A stretch of DNA of 64,000 nucleotides, from assembly GCF_011761235.1 (NCBI RefSeq), contig NZ_JAAOYW010000001.1, positions 248,781-312,780 of the forward strand. The letters run 5' to 3'. Below the pieces are notes generated by a model, which ran no database searches, was not told the DNA's origin, and saw nothing but the letters and a program-made list of their open reading frames with translations. This DNA is from Frigoribacterium faeni. GTDB lineage: Bacteria; Actinomycetota; Actinomycetes; Actinomycetales; Microbacteriaceae. Every line of letters starts with the position of its first letter. Position 1 is the stretch's first letter. Positions 27,980 to 36,742 of the stretch are shown here, one piece after another. The translations under genes were made by a program, and so were the position numbers.

Positions 27980-28879
27980 ATGGTCGTCGAGCACGACACG
28001 TCCGCACGGTTCAGCGAGTACGCGCACCCCGAGCGCCTCGTCAGCACCGACTGGCTGCAGGAGCACCTCGGCACCCCCGGCCTCGTCGTCGTCGAGTCCG
28101 ACGAGGACGTCCTGCTCTGGGACACCGGCCACATCGCGGGCTCCGTCAAGATCGACTGGCATCTCGACCTCAACGACCCCGTGCAGCGCGACTACGTCGA
28201 CGGCGAGGCGTTCGCCGCGCTCATGTCGCGCAGCGGCATCGCCCGCGACAGCACCGTCGTCATCTACGGCGACAAGAACAACTGGTGGGCCGCCTACGCG
28301 CTGTGGGTCTTCTCGCTCTTCGGCCACGAGGACGTCCGCCTGCTCGACGGCGGGCGAGCAGCCTGGGAGGCGGAGGGCCGCGAGTACACCACCGACGCCC
28401 CCGAGCCGGTCGCCACGGACTACCCCGTCGTCGAGCGCGACGACAGCCGCATCCGCGCCTACAAGGACGACGTGCTCGCCCACCTCGGCGCGCCCCTGAT
28501 CGACGTGCGGTCGCCCGAGGAGTACTCGGGTGAGCGCACCACCGCGCCGGCCTACCCCGAGGAGGGCGCCCTGCGCGCCGGCCACATCCCGTCGGCGCAG
28601 AACGTGCCCTGGGGCCGGGCGGCGGCCGAGGACGGCCGGTTCCGCAGCCTGGGCGAGCTCGACGCGATCTACCGCGACGGCGCGGGCCTCGCCGAGGGCG
28701 ACGACGTCGTCGCGTACTGCCGCATCGGCGAGCGGTCGAGCCACACCTGGTTCGTGCTGCACCACCTGATGGGGTTCGAGAACGTCCGCAACTACGACGG
28801 GTCGTGGACCGAGTGGGGCAGCGCCGTCCGCGTGCCGATCGTGCAGGGCTCGGAGCCCGGCACGGTCCCGGGGCGCTGA
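27980..28879 (+). CDS. Thiosulfate sulfurtransferase (two-domain rhodanese)
   Basis: This 299-residue protein has two rhodanese domains. The inactive N-terminal one contains [19 protein letters not shown], and the C-terminal one contains [26 protein letters not shown] and the active-site loop CRIGERSSH. It transfers sulfane sulfur, typically from thiosulfate to a thiophilic acceptor. It resembles the mycobacterial CysA2/SseA type. The ATG has an AGGAGG site. The next gene is sufE, five bases on, an arrangement common in actinobacteria that suggests the pair works together in sulfur trafficking. Confidence 0.93.
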   Translation: MVVEHDTSARFSEYAHPERLVSTDWLQEHLGTPGLVVVESDEDVLLWDTGHIAGSVKIDWHLDLNDPVQRDYVDGEAFAALMSRSGIARDSTVVIYGDKNNWWAAYALWVFSLFGHEDVRLLDGGRAAWEAEGREYTTDAPEPVATDYPVVERDDSRIRAYKDDVLAHLGAPLIDVRSPEEYSGERTTAPAYPEEGALRAGHIPSAQNVPWGRAAAEDGRFRSLGELDAIYRDGAGLAEGDDVVAYCRIGERSSHTWFVLHHLMGFENVRNYDGSWTEWGSAVRVPIVQGSEPGTVPGR

Positions 28880-28884
28880 GCGCC

Positions 28885-29322
28885 GTGCCGGGCCCGCTGC
28901 CGCGCGCCCTCGCCGACACCCGCGAGGACTTCCTGGCGCTCGGCGTCAAGGACCGCCTGCAGCTGCTGCTCGAGTTCTCCGACGAGCTGCCGGCGCTCCC
29001 GGCCGAGTACGAGGGCCACCCCGACCTGCTCGAGCGCGTCGAGGAGTGCCAGTCCCCCGTCTTCATCTTCGTCGAGGTGGTCGACGGCGTCGTCACGATG
29101 CACGCCACGGCCCCGCGCGAGGCGCCGACGACGCGGGGCTTCGCCTCCATCCTCGCCCAGGGGCTCAGCGGCCTCTCCGTCGGCGAGGTGCTGGACGACG
29201 TCCCGGACGACTACCCGCAGACCATCGGCCTCGGCGAGGCCGTGAGCCCGCTCCGCGTGCGCGGCATGACGGCGCTGCTCGCCCGGGCGAAGCGCCAGGT
29301 CCGAGAGAAGTCCGCGGCGTGA
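28885..29322 (+). CDS. sufE: SufE-family sulfur acceptor protein
   Basis: This 145-residue protein of the SufE/Fe–S metabolism family has the motif LLEFSDELPALPAEY and the active-site cysteine in VEECQSPVFIF (about residue 53). SufE accepts persulfide sulfur from a cysteine desulfurase. The start is the GTG at 28885, five bases past the rhodanese stop; the upstream in-frame reading lies inside that gene. It overlaps the following gene by GTGA. The genome also encodes SufU (2735), so two SufS partners coexist. Confidence 0.88.
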   Translation: MPGPLPRALADTREDFLALGVKDRLQLLLEFSDELPALPAEYEGHPDLLERVEECQSPVFIFVEVVDGVVTMHATAPREAPTTRGFASILAQGLSGLSVGEVLDDVPDDYPQTIGLGEAVSPLRVRGMTALLARAKRQVREKSAA

Positions 29323-30074
29323 CCCTGCGGGTGCTGCACGGCGACGTGGCGGGCGACGCCGGCACGGGCTTCTCGGCCGAGACGGACGACGGGCGGGCGC
29401 TCCTGCGGGAGCTCTACGCGCCTCCGGCGGTCGACTGGCTGCGCCTCAACCTCATCGCGGCCGTCAGCGGCGACGCGGCCGGCGAGGACGGCACGTCCGA
29501 CACGCTGAGCAACCCCGACGACCGCGCCGTGCTCGCCGCCATCCGCGACCTCGCGGACGGCGTGCTCGTCGGCGCCGCCAGCGTCCGGGCCGAGGGCTAC
29601 CGCGTGCCGCGCTCGTCGAAGCTGGTCGTCCTCACCGCCGGGGGCGACCTCGGCGGACACCGCATCGACCCCGATCGCGCCGACCGGGTCGTCGTCGTCT
29701 GCCCCGCCGCGGCCGTCGACACGGCGACGGCGACCCTCGGCCCCGACGTCGCCCGGCGGGCGACCGTGCTCGTCGTGGACGACGTCGACGGGCGGGTCGC
29801 CCCGACGGCGCTCGTCGCCCGCCTCCGCGACCACGGCCTGCGCTCGCTCGTCTGCGAGGGCGGCCCGTCCCTGGCCGGTCAGCTGCTGCACGACGGCCTG
29901 GTCGACGAGCTCTGCCTCTCGACCTCGCCCGTCGTCATCGGCAGCGGCCTCCCGGTCTTCGGCCGCGAGCGGTTCGACCCCTCGCGCCTCTCGCTCACCC
30001 GGCTGATGATGGACGACCAGAGCGCCCTGTACGCGCGCTGGCTCGTGGCAGACGGCCCAGCCAGTCGCCGATGA
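29319..30074 (+). CDS. RibD C-terminal-like (dihydrofolate reductase-fold) reductase
   Basis: This 251-residue protein has the pyrimidine/folate reductase fold: WLRLNLIAAVSGDAAGEDG, TLSNPDDRAVLAAIRDLADG, VLVGAASVRAEGY, SLVCEGGPSLAGQLL and LCLSTSPVVIGSG. It lacks the deaminase half of RibD, so it is a stand-alone NADPH-dependent reductase of unknown substrate, perhaps acting on riboflavin precursors or folates. It is coupled to sufE by a GTGA overlap. The last 80 bp overlap the 3' end of the convergent hydrolase gene. Confidence 0.82.
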   Translation: MTLRVLHGDVAGDAGTGFSAETDDGRALLRELYAPPAVDWLRLNLIAAVSGDAAGEDGTSDTLSNPDDRAVLAAIRDLADGVLVGAASVRAEGYRVPRSSKLVVLTAGGDLGGHRIDPDRADRVVVVCPAAAVDTATATLGPDVARRATVLVVDDVDGRVAPTALVARLRDHGLRSLVCEGGPSLAGQLLHDGLVDELCLSTSPVVIGSGLPVFGRERFDPSRLSLTRLMMDDQSALYARWLVADGPASRR

Positions 30075-31230
30075 CGGCCTCGAAGCGCTCCGGGTCGTAG
30101 TTCCAGATCTTGGTGTGCCGCGCGACCTCGAAGACCTCGAGCTGCACGATGTCGGGCCGCGCCGCGGCGAGGGCGTGCGACGCCGTCGAGGGCACGAACC
30201 CGTCGTCGTCGCTGTGCAGCACGAGCACGGGCACCCGCAGCTGCCCGGCGCGCTCCACGAGGTCGAGCCGGTCGAGGTCGAGCGGCCCCTCGCGCCCGGT
30301 GAGCCGGGAGGCGCGGGGAGCCTGCAGGAGGCGCATCGCGAGTTCCTGCATCACCCGCGGCACGCGCATGGCCGCGCCCTGGTAGCGCAGGGTCGTGCGC
30401 CAGTCCACGACCGGCGACTCGAGGACGACCCCGACGACGTGGTCGCGGCCCTCGGCCCGCGTCACGGCCTGCAGCACGGCGGCGCCGCCCATCGACCACC
30501 CCATGAGCACGATCGAGGTGGCCCCGTGGTCGAGGGCCCAGCGCATCGCGGCCTCGACGTCGGCCCACTCGGCGTCGCCGAGCGCGTACCGGCCGTCGTC
30601 CGAGCGCGGCGCCTCGGTGTCGTTGCGGTACGAGACGAGCAGCGAGGTGACGCCGGCGCGGTGGAAGACGGGCGCGGCGCGGACCGTCTCGGCGCGCGTG
30701 ACGCCGCGTCCGTGCACGCCGATCATCCACGGCCCGTCCGTGCCGTCGGGCCCGGGCACGAGCCAGGCCGGCGCGGGCCCCACGGGCGTCTCGACCTCGA
30801 CGTCCTCGACGACGAGCCCCGCGTCGCGGGGCGTCCGCCACAGCCAGCCCCCGATGCGCCCGGCGCGGGCCGTGGCCAGGTCGCCCTCGTCGACGGACTC
30901 CACGCGGCGGACCACGCGGCGGCCGTCCGACTCCACGACCTCGCCCAGCCGGGCGTGGCCCCGGCCGTGGTCGAACCAGAAGCTGTACCGGCCCGGCAGC
31001 CGCGTGTCCGCGTTCGCCGAGAGGGCGACGGTGCCGGCGACCGGGTCGTGCCCCAGCACCCGCACGTCGTCCGAGCGCCGTCGCGCGGGGGTGACGACCT
31101 TGCGCGCCATCGTCACGGCCCCGGCGGCGAGGGCGACCGAGGCGGCCACGACGGTGCCGCCGACCGACACGGAGACGACGAGCCCGGCGACGGCGGCTCG
31201 GGGGCGACGGGGACGAGGGCTTCGGGACAA
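29995..31230 (-). CDS. Alpha/beta hydrolase with N-terminal membrane anchor
   Basis: This 411-residue protein begins with an Arg-rich segment and one helix (about residues 13–40), so it is anchored or exported. The hydrolase domain has the nucleophile elbow VLMGWSMGGAAV, the acid HSDDDGFVP and the His in EVARHTKIWNYD. The substrate is unknown. The start is a TTG at 31230, supported by GGAGG five bases upstream; no ATG or GTG nearby has such a site. Its last 27 codons overlap the convergent reductase gene, giving a Ser/Arg-rich tail (RASARTGRSGRPSSAG) that may be dispensable. Confidence 0.82.
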   Translation of the reverse strand: MSRSPRPRRPRAAVAGLVVSVSVGGTVVAASVALAAGAVTMARKVVTPARRRSDDVRVLGHDPVAGTVALSANADTRLPGRYSFWFDHGRGHARLGEVVESDGRRVVRRVESVDEGDLATARAGRIGGWLWRTPRDAGLVVEDVEVETPVGPAPAWLVPGPDGTDGPWMIGVHGRGVTRAETVRAAPVFHRAGVTSLLVSYRNDTEAPRSDDGRYALGDAEWADVEAAMRWALDHGATSIVLMGWSMGGAAVLQAVTRAEGRDHVVGVVLESPVVDWRTTLRYQGAAMRVPRVMQELAMRLLQAPRASRLTGREGPLDLDRLDLVERAGQLRVPVLVLHSDDDGFVPSTASHALAAARPDIVQLEVFEVARHTKIWNYDPERFEAVIGDWLGRLPRASARTGRSGRPSSAG

Positions 31231-31306
31231 CGGGACCTCCGGTGGGTCGGGGAGCGGCCGGTCGGCACCTGCGGCGTGCCGCCCGGCTGTCAGTCGGCTG
31301 GGAGCC

Positions 31307-31312
31307 TAGTCT
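31307..31312 (+). promoter_or_regulatory. Leaderless -10 element TAGTCT for the DUF3000 gene
   Basis: TAGTCT is followed by six bases (GCTGAG) and then the GTG at 31319, which places the transcription start at or next to the start codon. There is no ribosome-binding site, consistent with a leaderless mRNA. Confidence 0.62.
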
Positions 31313-31318
31313 GCTGAG

Positions 31319-31912
31319 GTGCCCGACACCTCCTCGCCGACGGTCCCGCCCGCGTTCGCCGCCGCGTGCGCCGCCGTGCGCGAGGCCATCTCGCGCGACG
31401 ACCTGGCCGTGTCCGAGATCCCCGCGCCCGGCGGTCTGGCGCCGCACGCCCTGGCCTTGGCGGGCGACGTGGTGGGCGCCTCGGGCCGCGCCGACGCCGA
31501 GCTCGGCACCGGCCGGTTCGTCCTGCTGTACGACGAGAGCGCCCCGGAGGCCTGGGGCGGCGTGTTCCGCGTCGTCTGCTTCGCGCAGGCGCCCCTCGAG
31601 ACCGACCTGGCCCTCGACCCCTTCGTCGCCGACGTCGCGTGGTCCTGGCTCGTCGACTCCCTCGACGCGGGAGGCGCCTCCCGGCACTCCGCGTCGGGCA
31701 CCGCCACCAAGGTGCTCTCGACGGGCTACGGCGAGCTCGCCGCCCAGGGAGACGGCGCGCAGCTCGAGCTGCGCGCCTCCTGGACCCCCACCAGCACCGA
31801 TCTCGCCCCCCACGTCGCGGCGTGGAGCGAGCTCGTCTGCACCCTCGCGGGCCTCCCGCCGACCGTCGAGGGCGTCACGCTCCTCGCCTCGCGTCGCGTG
31901 GGCCGCGACTGA
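31319..31912 (+). CDS. DUF3000 family protein
   Basis: This 197-residue protein matches the actinobacterial DUF3000 family in length, sequence character and position just before an RNase D-like gene. Recognisable segments are VSEIPAPGGLAPHALALAGD, GRFVLLYDESAPEAWGGVFR and LVDSLDAGGA. There is no signal peptide and no known function. The GTG start has no ribosome site and follows a -10 element, so it is probably read from a leaderless transcript. The downstream gene begins 20 bp after its stop. Confidence 0.85.
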   Translation: MPDTSSPTVPPAFAAACAAVREAISRDDLAVSEIPAPGGLAPHALALAGDVVGASGRADAELGTGRFVLLYDESAPEAWGGVFRVVCFAQAPLETDLALDPFVADVAWSWLVDSLDAGGASRHSASGTATKVLSTGYGELAAQGDGAQLELRASWTPTSTDLAPHVAAWSELVCTLAGLPPTVEGVTLLASRRVGRD

Positions 31913-31932
31913 CCACACGGAACGACGGAGAC

Positions 31933-33243
31933 ATGACCGCCCCCACCACCGAGCCCACGCCGGCCGACGAGTCGTCGACCGCCCCCTCCGTGACGGTCGC
32001 GCCGACCGTCGTCGTGCCCCGCGCCGCGACCGCCGACTCGGTCCACGGCGAGGTGCACGTCATCGACGACCGCGACGAGTACCTCGCCGCCGTCGAGGCG
32101 ATCGCGGCCGGCCACGGGCCCGTGTCGATCGACGCCGAACGAGCCTCCGGCTACCGGTACTCGCAGCGCGCCTACCTGATCCAGGTGTTCCGGCGGGGCA
32201 GCGGCGTGTTCCTCTTCGACCCGCCCGCCATCGGCTCGTTCGACGAGCTGCAGGCCGTGATCGGCCACGAGGAGTGGGTCCTGCACGCCGCCAGCCAAGA
32301 CCTGGCCTGCCTCCGCGAGGTCGGCCTCGACCCCGACCTCGTCTTCGACACCGAGCTCGGGGCGCGCCTCGCGGGCCTGCCCAAGGTCGGCCTCGGCGCC
32401 GTCGTCGAGCAGCTCCTCGGGGTGCACCTCGCGAAGGAGCACTCGGCCGCCGACTGGTCGACGCGCCCCCTGCCCCAGAGCTGGCTCGTCTACGCCGCGC
32501 TCGACGTCGAGCTGCTCGTCGACCTCCGCGACGCGATGGCCGAGCTGCTCGAGGGCGCGGGCAAGCTCGACATCGCCCGGCAGGAGTTCGCCGCGACCGT
32601 GGCCCGGGACGCCAAGCCCCCCAAGGCCGAGCCCTGGCGGCGGCTGACCGGCCTGCACACGGTCCGCGGCGCCCGCTCGTTGGCCGTCGCCCGGGAGCTC
32701 TGGCTGGCGAGGGACGAGTACGCACGCCAGGTCGACACCGCGGCCGGGCGCCTCGTGCCCGACCAGTCGCTGGTGGCCGCGACGAAGGCGCAGCCCGCCG
32801 ACAAGCGGGCCCTCGCCGGCCTCAAGGAGTTCGTCGGGCGGGCGAGCCGCAGCGAGCTCGACCGGTGGTGGGCCGCCATCGAGCGCGGGACGACCACGCG
32901 CGACCTGCCCTCGTCCCGCGGCCCCGCCAGCGACACGCTCCCCCCGCCCCGCAGCTGGGCGGACAAGAACCCGATGGCCGACGCCCGCCTCCGTCACGCC
33001 CGCCCCGTCGTCGCCGAGATCGCGGAGGGGCTCGACCTGCCCGTCGAGAACCTGCTCACGCCCGAGCTGCTCCGGCGACTCTGCTGGGAGCCGCCCATCC
33101 CGTTCGACACGGCGACCCTCGCGTCCGCCCTCGTCGAGCTGGGCGCCCGGCCGTGGCAGGTCGAGGCGGTCGCGGCCCGGCTCGCGGACGCCTTTGTCGA
33201 CGCCCACCAAGAGCCCGAGAGCGACCCTGCCGACGCTTCGTAG
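31933..33243 (+). CDS. Ribonuclease D-like 3'-5' exonuclease with HRDC domain
   Basis: This 436-residue protein has a DEDD exonuclease domain (about residues 45–230) with VSIDAERASGYRYSQRAYLI (first acidic pair), HAASQDLACLREVGL and YAALDVELLVDL. An HRDC domain follows (about 250–330), with WRRLTGLHTVRGARSLAVAR and LAGLKEFVGRASRSELDRWW. Such proteins trim the 3' ends of structured RNAs, including tRNA precursors; the exact substrate here is inferred. The first 45 residues are Thr/Pro/Ala-rich and probably disordered. The ATG has a GGAG site immediately upstream. Confidence 0.9.
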   Translation: MTAPTTEPTPADESSTAPSVTVAPTVVVPRAATADSVHGEVHVIDDRDEYLAAVEAIAAGHGPVSIDAERASGYRYSQRAYLIQVFRRGSGVFLFDPPAIGSFDELQAVIGHEEWVLHAASQDLACLREVGLDPDLVFDTELGARLAGLPKVGLGAVVEQLLGVHLAKEHSAADWSTRPLPQSWLVYAALDVELLVDLRDAMAELLEGAGKLDIARQEFAATVARDAKPPKAEPWRRLTGLHTVRGARSLAVARELWLARDEYARQVDTAAGRLVPDQSLVAATKAQPADKRALAGLKEFVGRASRSELDRWWAAIERGTTTRDLPSSRGPASDTLPPPRSWADKNPMADARLRHARPVVAEIAEGLDLPVENLLTPELLRRLCWEPPIPFDTATLASALVELGARPWQVEAVAARLADAFVDAHQEPESDPADAS

Positions 33244-33315
33244 CAATCCGCGAAGGATTCTCCCCCGAGGTGGCGCCTCCCTAGGATCGGACCAGTTCCG
33301 AGCACTGGAGGCACT

Positions 33316-34521
33316 GTGGCCGAGAGATCAGACGTCGTCTTCGTCGACGGGGTACGCACCCCGTTCGGCAGGGCGGGCGACAAGGGGATGTACTGGGGCA
33401 CCAGGGCGGACGACCTCGTCGTCAAGGCCATGAAGGGGCTGCTCGAGCGCAACCCCTCGCTGCCCCTCGACCGCGTCGACGACGTCGCCGTCGCGGCGAC
33501 CACCCAGCAGGGCGACCAGGGGCTGACGCTCGGCCGCACCACGGCCCTCCTCGCGGGGCTCCCCCGCTCGGTGCCGGGCTTCGCGGTCGACCGCATGTGC
33601 GCCGGCGCCATGACGAGCGTCACGACCCTCGCGGGCGGCATCGCCTTCGGCGCCTACGACGTCGTGGTCGCCGGCGGCGTCGAGCACCTGGGCCGGCACC
33701 CGATGGGCTTCGCCGCCGACCCGAACCCCCGGTTCCTCACCGAGAAGCTCGTGAGCGGCGACGCCCTCAACATGGGCTCGACGGCCGAGCGGATCCACGA
33801 CCGGTTCCCCCGGCTCACCAAGGAGCGCTCCGACCGGTACGCGATGCGGTCGCAGCAGAAGCTGGCCGCCGCCTACGAGTCGGGCGACATCCAGCCCGAC
33901 CTGGTGCCGGTCGCCGTCCAGACCCCCGAGGGCTGGGGGCTGGCCACCCGCGACGAGGCGCCGCGGCCGGAGACCACCATGGAGGGGCTGGCCGGGCTGC
34001 GCACGCCCTTCCGGCCTCACGGGCGAGTCACCGCGGGCAACTCGTCCGGGCTCAACGACGGCGCCACCGTCAGCCTGCTCGCCTCGCGCGAGGCGGCCGA
34101 CGAGCTCGGGCTGGGCGTCAAGATGCGGCTGGTCAGCTTCGCGTACGCCGGCGTCGAGCCCGAGATCATGGGCATCGGCCCGGTGCCCTCGACCGAGAAG
34201 GCGCTGCGCAAGGCAGGGCTGACGATCGACGACATCGGCCTCTTCGAGCTGAACGAGGCCTTCGCCGTGCAGGTCCTGTCGCTGCTCGACCACTTCGGCA
34301 TCGACGACGACGACCCGAGGGTCAACCCCTGGGGAGGCGCGATCGCGGTCGGCCACCCGCTCGCCTCGTCCGGCGTGCGGCTCATGATCCAGCTGGCGCG
34401 CCAGTTCGAGCAGCACCCCGAGGTCCGCTACGGCCTCACGGCGATGTGCGTCGGGCTCGGCCAGGGCGGCAGCGTCATCTGGGAGAACCCCCACCACACC
34501 AGGAAGGCGGGGCGCGCATGA
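33316..34521 (+). CDS. fadA: Acetyl-CoA acyltransferase (3-ketoacyl-CoA thiolase)
   Basis: This 401-residue thiolase performs the last step of fatty-acid beta-oxidation, cleaving 3-ketoacyl-CoA to acetyl-CoA. The nucleophile is the Cys in DRMCAGAM (about residue 95), and the catalytic His and second Cys lie in AIAVGHPLASSG and TAMCVGLGQGGS. The GTG start has a GGAGG site, and a TAGGAT -10 element at 33282–33287 is a plausible promoter. It overlaps the next gene by ATGA, so the thiolase and the multifunctional subunit are made together. Confidence 0.95.
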   Translation: MAERSDVVFVDGVRTPFGRAGDKGMYWGTRADDLVVKAMKGLLERNPSLPLDRVDDVAVAATTQQGDQGLTLGRTTALLAGLPRSVPGFAVDRMCAGAMTSVTTLAGGIAFGAYDVVVAGGVEHLGRHPMGFAADPNPRFLTEKLVSGDALNMGSTAERIHDRFPRLTKERSDRYAMRSQQKLAAAYESGDIQPDLVPVAVQTPEGWGLATRDEAPRPETTMEGLAGLRTPFRPHGRVTAGNSSGLNDGATVSLLASREAADELGLGVKMRLVSFAYAGVEPEIMGIGPVPSTEKALRKAGLTIDDIGLFELNEAFAVQVLSLLDHFGIDDDDPRVNPWGGAIAVGHPLASSGVRLMIQLARQFEQHPEVRYGLTAMCVGLGQGGSVIWENPHHTRKAGRA

Positions 34522-36662
34522 GCACCGCACTCGACCAGCTCACCGCCCTCAGTGCCGACGAGGTCGTGACCCACTCGTTCGTCCGCGACGTGCCCCTGCC
34601 CTCGGGCGGCGTGCTCGCCCTCGTGACCCTCGACAACGGGCGCGACCACAAGCGGCCCAGCACCCTGGGGCCCGCGACGCTCGTCGAGCTCGGCGAGACC
34701 CTCGACGGGCTCCGCGGCCGTGCCGCCCGGGGCGAGGTCCAGGCGATCGCCGTCACCGGCAAGCCGTACTTCCTGGCCGCCGGGGCTGACCTCAGCAAGG
34801 TCAGCCAGATCCCGAGCCGCGACGTGGCGCGAGAGCTCGCCCGCCTCGGGCACGCGACGCTGGGAAAGCTGCACGAGGCCGGCGTGCCCACCTTCGTCTT
34901 CGTCAACGGGCTCGCCCTCGGGGGCGGGCTCGAGATCGCCCTGCACGCCGACTACCGCACCGTCGACTCCTCGGCGGCGGCCATCGCCCTGCCCGAGGTG
35001 TTCCTCGGCATCGTCCCCGCCTGGGGCGGGGCCTGGCTGCTGCCCAACCTGATCGGGATCGAGGGCGCCCTCCGGGTCGTCGTCGAGAACCCGCTCAAGA
35101 ACAACCGCACGCTGAAGCCCGCCCAGGCGCTCGAGCTGGGCATCGTCGACGCACAGTTCGGCCCGGCCGCGTTCCTCGAGGACTCGATCCGCTGGGCCGA
35201 CGGGGTCGTCGCGGGGCGGACGACCGTCTCCCGCCCGCACGTTCCCGGCAAGCTCGAGCGCGCCGTGAAGTGGGGCGCCGCGATCTCGATCGCGCGGAAG
35301 TCGCTCGAGTCGAGGGTGGGCACCGTGGCGCGCTCCCCCTGGGTCGCGCTCGACCTGCTCGAGGCGGCCCGGACGACCGACCGCGCGACGGGGTTCGCCG
35401 CCGAGGACGAGGCCCTCGCCGAGCTCGTGGCGGGCGACCAGTTCCACGCCAGCATGTACGCGTTCGACCTGGTGCAGAAGCGGGCGAAGAGGCCCGCCGG
35501 CGCTCCCCCCGCCGAGCTCGCCCGGACCGTCGGCAAGGTCGGCGTCGTCGGGGCCGGTCTCATGGCCAGCCAGTTCGCCCTGTTGTTCGTCCGGCGGCTG
35601 CAGGTCCCGGTCGTCATCACCGACGTCGACCAGGCCCGGGTCGACGCGGGCGTCGAGCGGATCCGGGGCGAGATCCTCCAGCTCGCCGAGAAGGGCCGCA
35701 TCTTGGGCGACGAGTCGAACCGGCTCGTCGCGCTCGTGACGGGCACGACCGACCTCGCCGACTTCGCCGACGCGGACTGGGTGATCGAGGCCGTCTTCGA
35801 GGAGCTCGGCGTGAAGCAAGAGGTCTTCGCGAACGTCGAGGCGGTCGTCTCCGAGACCACCGTGCTCGCGACGAACACGTCGTCGCTGAGCGTCGAGCAG
35901 ATCGGGGCCCGCCTCGCGCATCCCGAGCGCCTCGTCGGGTTCCACTTCTTCAACCCGGTCGCGGTCATGCCGCTCATCGAGGTGGTGAAGGCCCCGGCGA
36001 CGGACGACGCCACCCTGAGCACCGCCATGGTGACCGCGGCCGCCCTGCGGAAGAACGCGGTCGTCACCGCCGACGCCCCGGGGTTCGTCGTCAACCGGGT
36101 GCTCGCGAAGCTGCTGGGCGAGGCCATGCACGCCGTCGAGACGGGCACTCCCCCCGAGACCGTAGAGCGCGCCACCGCGCCCTTCGGGCTGCCGATGACC
36201 CCGTTCGAGCTGCTCGAGCTCGTCGGCCTGACGGTCGGCGCGCACGTGCTCGACACCCACCACGCCGCGTTTCCCGATCGCTTCCACGCCAGCGAGGGCC
36301 TCCACCGCCTCGCCGAGCACGGGCGCGTCCTCGACCGCGACGCCAAGGGGCGTCGGAAGGGCTTCGACAAGAAGGCCGTGGCGCTCATGGCCGGCGAGGG
36401 CACCGCCCTGAGCGCGGACGAGCTGCGGCGGCGCATCGAGGACGGCCTCGCCGACGAGATCGGCCGCATGCTCGACGACGGCGTCGTGTCCGCCGCCGAG
36501 GACGTCGACCTGTGCCTCGTCCTCGGCGCCGGCTGGCCGTTCCAGATGGGCGGGGCCACTCCCTACCTCGACCGCGTCGGGGCGTCCCGGCGGGTCCGGG
36601 GTCGGCCGTTCCACGACCCCCTCGTGGTCGGCCCCGAGCACGAGGAGCCGACGACGGCCTAG
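34518..36662 (+). CDS. fadB: Fatty-acid oxidation multifunctional alpha subunit (enoyl-CoA hydratase/3-hydroxyacyl-CoA dehydrogenase)
   Basis: This 714-residue protein joins a crotonase domain (about residues 20–250) to an NAD-dependent 3-hydroxyacyl-CoA dehydrogenase (about 335–710). The first half shows YFLAAGADLSKVSQIPSRD, NGLALGGGLEIALHADYRT and PEVFLGIVPAWGGAWLLPNL with the catalytic acidic residues. The second shows the NAD-binding GKVGVVGAGLMASQFALLF, NTSSLSVEQIGARLAHPER and GFHFFNPVAVMPLIEVV. It works with the overlapping thiolase in beta-oxidation. The C-terminal 40 residues are variable. A strong terminator follows. Confidence 0.95.
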   Translation: MSTALDQLTALSADEVVTHSFVRDVPLPSGGVLALVTLDNGRDHKRPSTLGPATLVELGETLDGLRGRAARGEVQAIAVTGKPYFLAAGADLSKVSQIPSRDVARELARLGHATLGKLHEAGVPTFVFVNGLALGGGLEIALHADYRTVDSSAAAIALPEVFLGIVPAWGGAWLLPNLIGIEGALRVVVENPLKNNRTLKPAQALELGIVDAQFGPAAFLEDSIRWADGVVAGRTTVSRPHVPGKLERAVKWGAAISIARKSLESRVGTVARSPWVALDLLEAARTTDRATGFAAEDEALAELVAGDQFHASMYAFDLVQKRAKRPAGAPPAELARTVGKVGVVGAGLMASQFALLFVRRLQVPVVITDVDQARVDAGVERIRGEILQLAEKGRILGDESNRLVALVTGTTDLADFADADWVIEAVFEELGVKQEVFANVEAVVSETTVLATNTSSLSVEQIGARLAHPERLVGFHFFNPVAVMPLIEVVKAPATDDATLSTAMVTAAALRKNAVVTADAPGFVVNRVLAKLLGEAMHAVETGTPPETVERATAPFGLPMTPFELLELVGLTVGAHVLDTHHAAFPDRFHASEGLHRLAEHGRVLDRDAKGRRKGFDKKAVALMAGEGTALSADELRRRIEDGLADEIGRMLDDGVVSAAEDVDLCLVLGAGWPFQMGGATPYLDRVGASRRVRGRPFHDPLVVGPEHEEPTTA

Positions 36663-36691
36663 ACGTCGGACGAGGAGGCGCCCCCTGCGCC

Positions 36692-36726
36692 CGAGGGCCC
36701 CGGCGACCTGGTCGCCGGGGCCCTCG
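36692..36726. terminator. Bidirectional terminator between fadB and dxs
   Basis: CGAGGGCCCCGGCGAC (36692–36707) pairs perfectly with GTCGCCGGGGCCCTCG (36711–36726), a 16-bp stem with a 3-nt loop, followed on the plus strand by TTCGTCG. It lies between the converging fadB and dxs genes. Confidence 0.88.
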
Positions 36727-36742
36727 TTCGTCGCGGTGCGGG

